A stretch of 64,000 nt of DNA from assembly GCA_934718065.1 (NCBI GenBank), contig CAKUZR010000001.1:62001-126000 (forward strand), given 5' to 3'. Positions within the stretch are counted from its first letter, which is position 1; every line of letters starts with the position of its first letter. Of the stretch, positions 60,765-64,000 are shown piece after piece. Position numbers and translations under genes: made by a program. Under the pieces are notes generated by a model that saw nothing but the letters and a program-made list of their open reading frames with translations, did not search any database and was not told the origin of the DNA. The stretch comes from an uncultured Treponema sp. GTDB lineage: Bacteria > Spirochaetota > Spirochaetia > Treponematales > Treponemataceae.

Positions 60765-63095
60765 TTAGCAAATTTCGCAGTCATTTGACTTTGTGGTTGT
60801 CAAAGGTTTTCCGGCGGCGGTTAATGCAACGCCTGCGATTTTTGCTGTGTGGTCAGAAATGCGCATTTCAACCTTGCAGAACTTTTCGATGTCGATTTTG
60901 GCAGGTTTCTGGAAAGATGCGTCTGCGCCTTCAAGAATTACAGGAGTTCCAGCCGCTGCCCATGGAGCGGTAAGAAGCTCGACTTTTTCTTTTCCGTCTT
61001 CTGTGTAGTCTGCGGCAAGCAACATTCCGCGGCTTTCAACGCCTTTCATTTTGCGTGGAGCAAGGTTTGAGGCGATGATTACGTGCTGGCCAAGAAGTTC
61101 CTCTTCTTTAAGATACGGGCGCAATCCGGACTGGATAATTCTGTCCTCTCCGGAACCGTCGTCCATGTGCTCAATATAAAGCTTGTCGCCCTGAGGATTA
61201 CATTCAACTGACTTGATTACAGCAACTTTCAGCTCAATGTGCTCGTTAAAGTAGGCAACCTGGTCATCAGCAAGTTTCGGACCTTCTGATTTTTTTGCAG
61301 GCGCGGCTTTTTCTTCTTTTTTAGGCTCTGCTTTTGGAGCTGATTTTTTGTGCGGGTCTGGAGTTGCGGCAAGAAGTTCTTCAAGGTCAAGTTCTCCGCC
61401 GAAGCAAGGAACTGTGATTGTCCAGTTTTCAAGAACCTGCGGATGAATTTCGCCGAACACGCCGACCTGCTTTCCGTTAAGAATTACTGCTGCCTGGCGG
61501 CCAGGAATAAATCTTGGATCGTTTGATTCCTTCACTTCATATTTGTGGTCAAGGAAGTAAAGAACAGAAGCGACTTCTGAAGCTGCCGTGTTGTAGTTTG
61601 CGTTTGATTCAGCTGTAAGGAAGCCGAGGCACTGGCGTGTTCTTGTTCCAGTGTTTTCTTCCGGGCAAAGATAAGCGACTTTTCCAATTTCAAAGATTTT
61701 ATGCGGATAAATTGCATTTGCAGATTTTGATTCAGCGCGGAGCAGTGAAGAAAGAATGTCAGAGCGTACGAACTGATAGTTTTCGCTCATAGGATTTGCA
61801 ATTTCAATTACGTGCTGAGGGTCGATGTTCATATTTTCAATGTAGTCTTTGCGCGAGCCGACGTAATTGAAAATCATTTCCTGGTAGCCAAGGCCGACCA
61901 TCAAAGTTTTTGCCTTTCTTGAATAATAAGTTATTGGAAGAAGACGGCCGATTGTGAAATCGTTTGGTGTTTCCGGAGTGTAAGTTTCAAGTTTTGTGCC
62001 AATCATTACGTCTTCGATGATGTCAACTTCGTGAAGGAAGTCGTTTCTGTAAGGCGCAGGAGAAAGAGTGTATTCAAAATCATCATCCGCGATTTTCTTT
62101 GAAACAACTTTTGAGCCCATTCGTGTAAGCGCGTCAACAACTGTTGCATCGTCAAAATTTGTTCCTAGCAGCTTGTTGATGTGCTTCAATGTTGCTTTTG
62201 TTGTCAGCTGGAAATAGAAAGGTGCGATAACATCGCGGCCGAAGCAAGTGTCATACGGATGTTTTACCATGATTGGCTCGATTTCGTAGCCTACATCAGC
62301 AAAGTCGCAGGCAACAATGTTTGCGGCAAGCATAAGGTTTTCCATATTGTCGCCGGTAAGCTCAACCATAAGACCTTTGTCGCCAACCTGAACTGCTCCC
62401 AAAGTTGCGCTGTTGATTACAGGTGCCATAGACATAATTTCGTTTTTGTCGTCTGTTAAAATAGGGAATTTCTTGAAATCCTTGATAATCCAGCCGAAAT
62501 CCTTTCCTTTTGGATGTTCTGTAAGAATCTGGCGGCAAGTAAGAGGCTTTTCAAACTGGAGCGGCACAAAAGATGTTGTGTCCGGGTCAACAGCCTTGTA
62601 GTGAACAGGGAATTTTATTTCTTCAACGCGGTAAACGCCCATTGAAATAGACTTGCGCTTTCTGCCGAAGTTCCATGCAAGCTTTTCCTGTGTCTGGATA
62701 ATGTCCTTTAGCATTGGATCGTCAATCGGCTTTCCGTTTATAACGAACGCAACCATGTACGGGCGGATATCTTTAAGCTCCGGGTCAACAGTAACGATTC
62801 TGTTTCCGTAGTCCTTGATATTGTCTTTTGTTGAAAGGAATTTTGAATAGTCAACGGTTTTTCCGCCGCGGTGAAGTTTTAGCTGGCGCGCAACGCCGTT
62901 TGTTGACCACAAGTCAGGGCGGTTTGTGTCGTTAAGCTCAATTTTTATAACGCGCTCTGATTCCGGCTTTGAAGTGTCCGGTTTTTCATCAAGCTCGGCT
63001 TTTGCATAGGTAAGAACTTTTTCAAGGTCGTCGTAATTATATTTTTTTTCAAGAAGTTTAAAGAAAAGCTGTTCATTTACTTCAATTTTTGGCAT
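60765..63095 (-). CDS. pheT: Phenylalanyl-tRNA synthetase beta chain (archaeal type) with C-terminal tRNA-binding domain
   Basis: A 776-residue protein. Residues ~1-560 match the shorter archaeal/eukaryal-type PheRS beta (B1, B3/4 and B5 blocks such as ELNDTNRPDLWSTNGVARQL and PYRNDFLHEVDIIEDVMIG), the form known from spirochetes. A Lys/Ala/Pro-rich linker (~575-610) leads to an extra OB-fold tRNA-binding domain (LKVAVIKSVECNPQGDKLYI, SGLRPYLKEEELLGQHVII, ~620-776) as in EMAPII/MetG C-termini. Start set at 63095, preceded by AGAGGAAAAAA. pheS is not adjacent. Confidence 0.92.
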   Translation of the reverse strand: MPKIEVNEQLFFKLLEKKYNYDDLEKVLTYAKAELDEKPDTSKPESERVIKIELNDTNRPDLWSTNGVARQLKLHRGGKTVDYSKFLSTKDNIKDYGNRIVTVDPELKDIRPYMVAFVINGKPIDDPMLKDIIQTQEKLAWNFGRKRKSISMGVYRVEEIKFPVHYKAVDPDTTSFVPLQFEKPLTCRQILTEHPKGKDFGWIIKDFKKFPILTDDKNEIMSMAPVINSATLGAVQVGDKGLMVELTGDNMENLMLAANIVACDFADVGYEIEPIMVKHPYDTCFGRDVIAPFYFQLTTKATLKHINKLLGTNFDDATVVDALTRMGSKVVSKKIADDDFEYTLSPAPYRNDFLHEVDIIEDVMIGTKLETYTPETPNDFTIGRLLPITYYSRKAKTLMVGLGYQEMIFNYVGSRKDYIENMNIDPQHVIEIANPMSENYQFVRSDILSSLLRAESKSANAIYPHKIFEIGKVAYLCPEENTGTRTRQCLGFLTAESNANYNTAASEVASVLYFLDHKYEVKESNDPRFIPGRQAAVILNGKQVGVFGEIHPQVLENWTITVPCFGGELDLEELLAATPDPHKKSAPKAEPKKEEKAAPAKKSEGPKLADDQVAYFNEHIELKVAVIKSVECNPQGDKLYIEHMDDGSGEDRIIQSGLRPYLKEEELLGQHVIIASNLAPRKMKGVESRGMLLAADYTEDGKEKVELLTAPWAAAGTPVILEGADASFQKPAKIDIEKFCKVEMRISDHTAKIAGVALTAAGKPLTTTKSNDCEIC

Positions 63096-63236
63096 TTTTT
63101 TCCTCTGAATGGCATTTTTATCTTTTATTATAGATGAAACATTATAAATCAATATAGGGAAACATTCAATTCAGAAAATAACAAGAAAAATTTTTACTGA
63201 AAATGCTTGAAAACATTGGAATTTTCTTGAATTTTA

Positions 63237-63295
63237 TTGCATTTTTATGGCATATTTTGTATATTCAAAAAATAGATAGTCTAATTTTGAACTAT
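63237..63295 (+). promoter_or_regulatory. Promoter and operator-like repeat of the marR-tolC operon
   Basis: TTGCAT (63237-63242), a 17-bp spacer and TATATT (63260-63265) predict a start near 63272. Just downstream, ATAGT (63276-63280) and ACTAT (63291-63295) form an inverted pair, a plausible binding site for the MarR protein itself. Confidence 0.5.
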
Positions 63296-63328
63296 TCATC
63301 CAAGAATAAAGTTCAGGAGAATTTAAAA

Positions 63329-63805
63329 ATGTTGCCATCGCAATTTATAGAGCAAGCGAGTTCAACGATGACATTTGCATATCTGCAAAGAGCCTGGATG
63401 CAGCGTCATCTGGAAGTGATTTCAAAAAAGTACAAGCTGAAAATGTCAGATTTGAATTTAATGCTTTTGGTTCATATTAACAAGGATGTGAAGACTGCAA
63501 AAGATGTTGCGAAATTCAGCGAGCTGAAACGCGGAAATATTTCTTTGATTGTGGAGTCGCTTTCGTGCCGCGGTTTTATAAACCAGCTTTCAGTTGAAGG
63601 CGACCGAAGAATGAAAAGGCTTGTTCTTACGCCAAAATGTGAAGAAATTCTTAAGGAATGTGACGAAAAAATTATCCAGCTTTTAAAAATCAGCATGGAA
63701 GGAATTTCGGTGGAAGAAATTCAGCAGGCGAAACAAGTTTTTGCAAAAATGTACCAGAATATAACAAATGAAGAAAAAAAACGAACTTTGGAGGAGAATA
63801 GATGA
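63329..63805 (+). CDS. MarR family transcriptional regulator
   Basis: A ~158-residue winged-helix regulator. SDLNLMLLVHINKDVKTAKDVAKFSELKRGNISLIVESL forms the HTH, and CRGFINQLSVEGDRRMKRL the wing. The ATG at 63329 has AGGAG upstream; the frame is open further but lacks a better start. Its stop overlaps the ATG of a TolC-like gene (ATGA), so it probably represses an efflux operon that continues outside the window. Confidence 0.9.
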   Translation: MLPSQFIEQASSTMTFAYLQRAWMQRHLEVISKKYKLKMSDLNLMLLVHINKDVKTAKDVAKFSELKRGNISLIVESLSCRGFINQLSVEGDRRMKRLVLTPKCEEILKECDEKIIQLLKISMEGISVEEIQQAKQVFAKMYQNITNEEKKRTLEENR

Positions 63806-64000
63806 ATTCTAAAGTAATTAGGTTTTTGGCGGTTTTTATTGCTTTTGCTTCTTGTGGTTCTGCTTTTGCCCAGGAATCAGATTCAAATAAAAATAATGAA
63901 GTAGTTCTTACGGTTGAAGATGCGGTAGAGTACGCGCTGAAGAACAACAAGTCGCTGAAAAGCTCGGCAATTGACTTGGAGATAAAAAAGCGCGCCAGTG
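63802..64000 (+). CDS. TolC family outer membrane efflux protein, N-terminus (cut by window edge)
   Basis: The first 66 residues: a signal peptide ending in SAFA-Q, then EVVLTVEDAVEYALKNNKSLKSSAIDLEI, the typical start of TolC-like proteins. GGAGGAG precedes the ATG. It is coupled to the MarR gene. Membrane-fusion and RND or ABC components are expected downstream. Confidence 0.85.
   Translation, partial: MNSKVIRFLAVFIAFASCGSAFAQESDSNKNNEVVLTVEDAVEYALKNNKSLKSSAIDLEIKKRAS

Noticed and set aside
1..64000. CRISPR arrays, rRNA operons, prophage genes
   Set aside because: No regularly spaced direct repeats, no rRNA sequence and no phage structural genes were seen; the only dispersed repeats are the palindromic elements described.

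Overview
The window looks like a chromosomal segment of a host-associated Treponema (Spirochaetota). The evidence is an AT-rich sequence, a gyrA-gyrB / dnaA-dnaN-recF-DUF721-rpmH-rnpA-yidD-yidC-jag origin cluster, an archaeal-type PheRS beta chain as known from spirochetes, a dual cyclophilin-FKBP immunophilin of the kind described from Treponema, an XPB-type helicase, and many secreted or lipoprotein genes. The species is not identifiable from this sequence alone.

Layout. 1-7.9 kb: end of an ECF transporter operon (EcfT-like), pyrF, a secreted class 3 lipase, a PyrK-PyrD fusion, an RlmL-like rRNA methylase and a TetR regulator. 7.9-13.3 kb (minus): a very large GH133 debranching enzyme/GH13 pullulanase fusion followed by a lipoprotein. 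13.6-17.6 kb: XPB-like helicase and a translationally coupled partner. 17.6-20.4 kb (minus): tRNA-Glu and a fusion of the C-terminal half of CarB with a DapF-like domain. 20.6-31 kb: an amino-acid ABC transporter operon with a cytidylate-kinase-like protein and an Fe-alcohol dehydrogenase, an AraC regulator, and a four-gene FAD/Fe-S oxidase operon divergent from an ornithine-cyclodeaminase family gene. Together these resemble opine or amino-acid catabolic loci. 31.3-38 kb: LacI-controlled sucrose/fructan uptake and hydrolysis operon. 38-41 kb (minus): carA and the N-terminal half of carB. 41.3-43.4 kb: DUF456 gene and a long AT-rich gap with two parS sites and DnaA boxes. 43.4-55.8 kb: replication-origin gene cluster. 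55.8-64 kb: secreted protein, immunophilin, argA, queH, a decayed Rpn-type nuclease gene, pheT with an extra tRNA-binding domain, and the start of a MarR-TolC efflux operon.

Main points of interest: (1) six copies of a ~195-bp imperfect-palindrome repeat with terminal inverted repeats, most of them just upstream of genes; (2) carB split in two loci 18 kb apart, its second half fused to a DapF-like domain that lacks the first catalytic cysteine; (3) a palindromic GC-rich insert translated as the linker of the PyrK-PyrD fusion; (4) a recurrent promoter layout with the -10 box 5-12 bp before an ATG and no Shine-Dalgarno, suggesting leaderless mRNAs for several genes including dnaA; (5) parS sites and DnaA-box clusters near gyrA and between dnaA and dnaN.
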